From: Chloroflexota bacterium
GTDB lineage: Bacteria; Chloroflexota; Anaerolineae; UBA1429
Length of the DNA: 5,983 bases
Direction: 5' to 3'
Assembly: GCA_014360745.1 (NCBI GenBank)
Contig: JACIWY010000246.1
Coordinates: 1-5,983, forward strand
This document shows positions 5,595 to 5,983 of the stretch, piece by piece. Each line of letters starts with the position of its first letter. The stretch's first letter is position 1. Made by a program: the position numbers and the translations under genes. Below the pieces are notes generated by a model. The model was given only the letters and a program-made list of their open reading frames with translations. It did not search any database and had not been told where the DNA came from.

Positions 5595-5983
5595 CTAGAC
5601 CGTCTCCGCCCACACCAACCCCGCTCCGGCGGCCGAATGACAAGCGAACACCGTCGCCTCGCGGCCCGTTCGTGCGCGATACCCCTCGCCCACCACGCGG
5701 GCCAGGGCTTCGGCCTGAGCCCGGGCCACCACCGCCACGATACATCCTCCCCAGCCGGCGCCGGTGAGCCGCGCCCCCACGACACCGGGCGCCCCGGAGG
5801 CCAGCTCCACCAGCATATCGAGCTCCGGCGTGCTGATCTCGTAATCGTCGCGGGCACTGGCATGAGCCGCGCCTAAAAGTCGCCCGAAGGTAGCCATATC
5901 CCCTCGTTCAAGCGCGTTAATGCTGGCCAACACCCGCCGGTTCTCCGTAATGACGTGTCGACAGCGCCGGCGCACGAAAAAGA
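5595..5983 (-). CDS. galK: Galactokinase, C-terminal part (5' end beyond window)
   Basis: The open frame enters from the right edge and ends at TAG 5595-5597, giving about 128 C-terminal residues of a protein normally 350-390 long. Galactokinase phosphorylates galactose at C1 with ATP, the first committed step of the Leloir pathway, in the cytoplasm. The visible part has RRRCRHVITENRRVL, matching the conserved R-A-R-H-V-x-T-E-N region of galactokinases, then YEISTPELDMLVELA, and the GHMP kinase glycine motif GARLTGAGWGGCIVAVV. The catalytic and ATP-binding N-terminal motifs lie outside the window. A GTG at 5973-5975 is internal, not a start, because the homologous sequence continues upstream. 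Other galactose genes may lie to the right. The match to galactokinase rather than another GHMP kinase is strong. Confidence 0.92.
   Translation of the reverse strand, partial: FFVRRRCRHVITENRRVLASINALERGDMATFGRLLGAAHASARDDYEISTPELDMLVELASGAPGVVGARLTGAGWGGCIVAVVARAQAEALARVVGEGYRARTGREATVFACHSAAGAGLVWAETV

Noticed and set aside
5421..5876. 151-codon plus-strand open frame
   Set aside because: It runs opposite to the galactokinase and the nucleotidyltransferase start, both recognisable by motif. The plus-strand protein is rich in Arg, Pro and His, with no domain.

Overview
This window looks like a chromosomal segment from a moderately GC-rich bacterium. Its gene content resembles Chloroflexota of the Anaerolineae/Caldilineae type, mainly because of a two-TM protein with an acidic linker that I recall from that phylum. 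That assignment is an inference from gene style, not a database result. Every gene I can support is on the minus strand, so transcription runs from position 5983 towards position 1.

From right to left, the first block is the C-terminal part of a galactokinase (5595 to the window edge), a broken small nucleotidyltransferase (4995-5575), a C-GCAxxG-C-C family redox protein (4518-4985) and an M24 Xaa-Pro peptidase (3408-4490). Gaps between them are short (9-27 nt), which fits one operon. A 9-bp hairpin follows the peptidase. A good sigma70-like promoter then starts a second block: a 452-residue two-TM membrane protein (1897-3255) and a PIG-L/LmbE-type deacetylase (958-1857). The left end holds a small two-TM protein that appears frameshifted (628-887), an AT-rich gap, and the N-terminal 165 residues of a SAM-dependent methyltransferase running off the left edge.

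The most important observation is that the C-GCAxxG-C-C gene contains an in-frame TGA (4914-4916) exactly where the family has its first conserved cysteine. A hairpin with a GUG apical loop lies just downstream, at the distance expected of a bacterial SECIS element. I read it as a 155-residue selenoprotein that ordinary gene calling would shorten to a 127-residue ORF starting at 4901. The family is, to my knowledge, already known to include selenoproteins, so this is a likely mis-annotation and a marker of selenocysteine use in the host rather than a new family.

Several genes carry apparent frameshifts, mostly one missing base at or near a short homopolymer. These could be real decay or assembly errors; raw reads would be needed to decide. 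The left 900 bases are visibly more AT-rich than the rest, which fits a transferred or surface-polysaccharide region.
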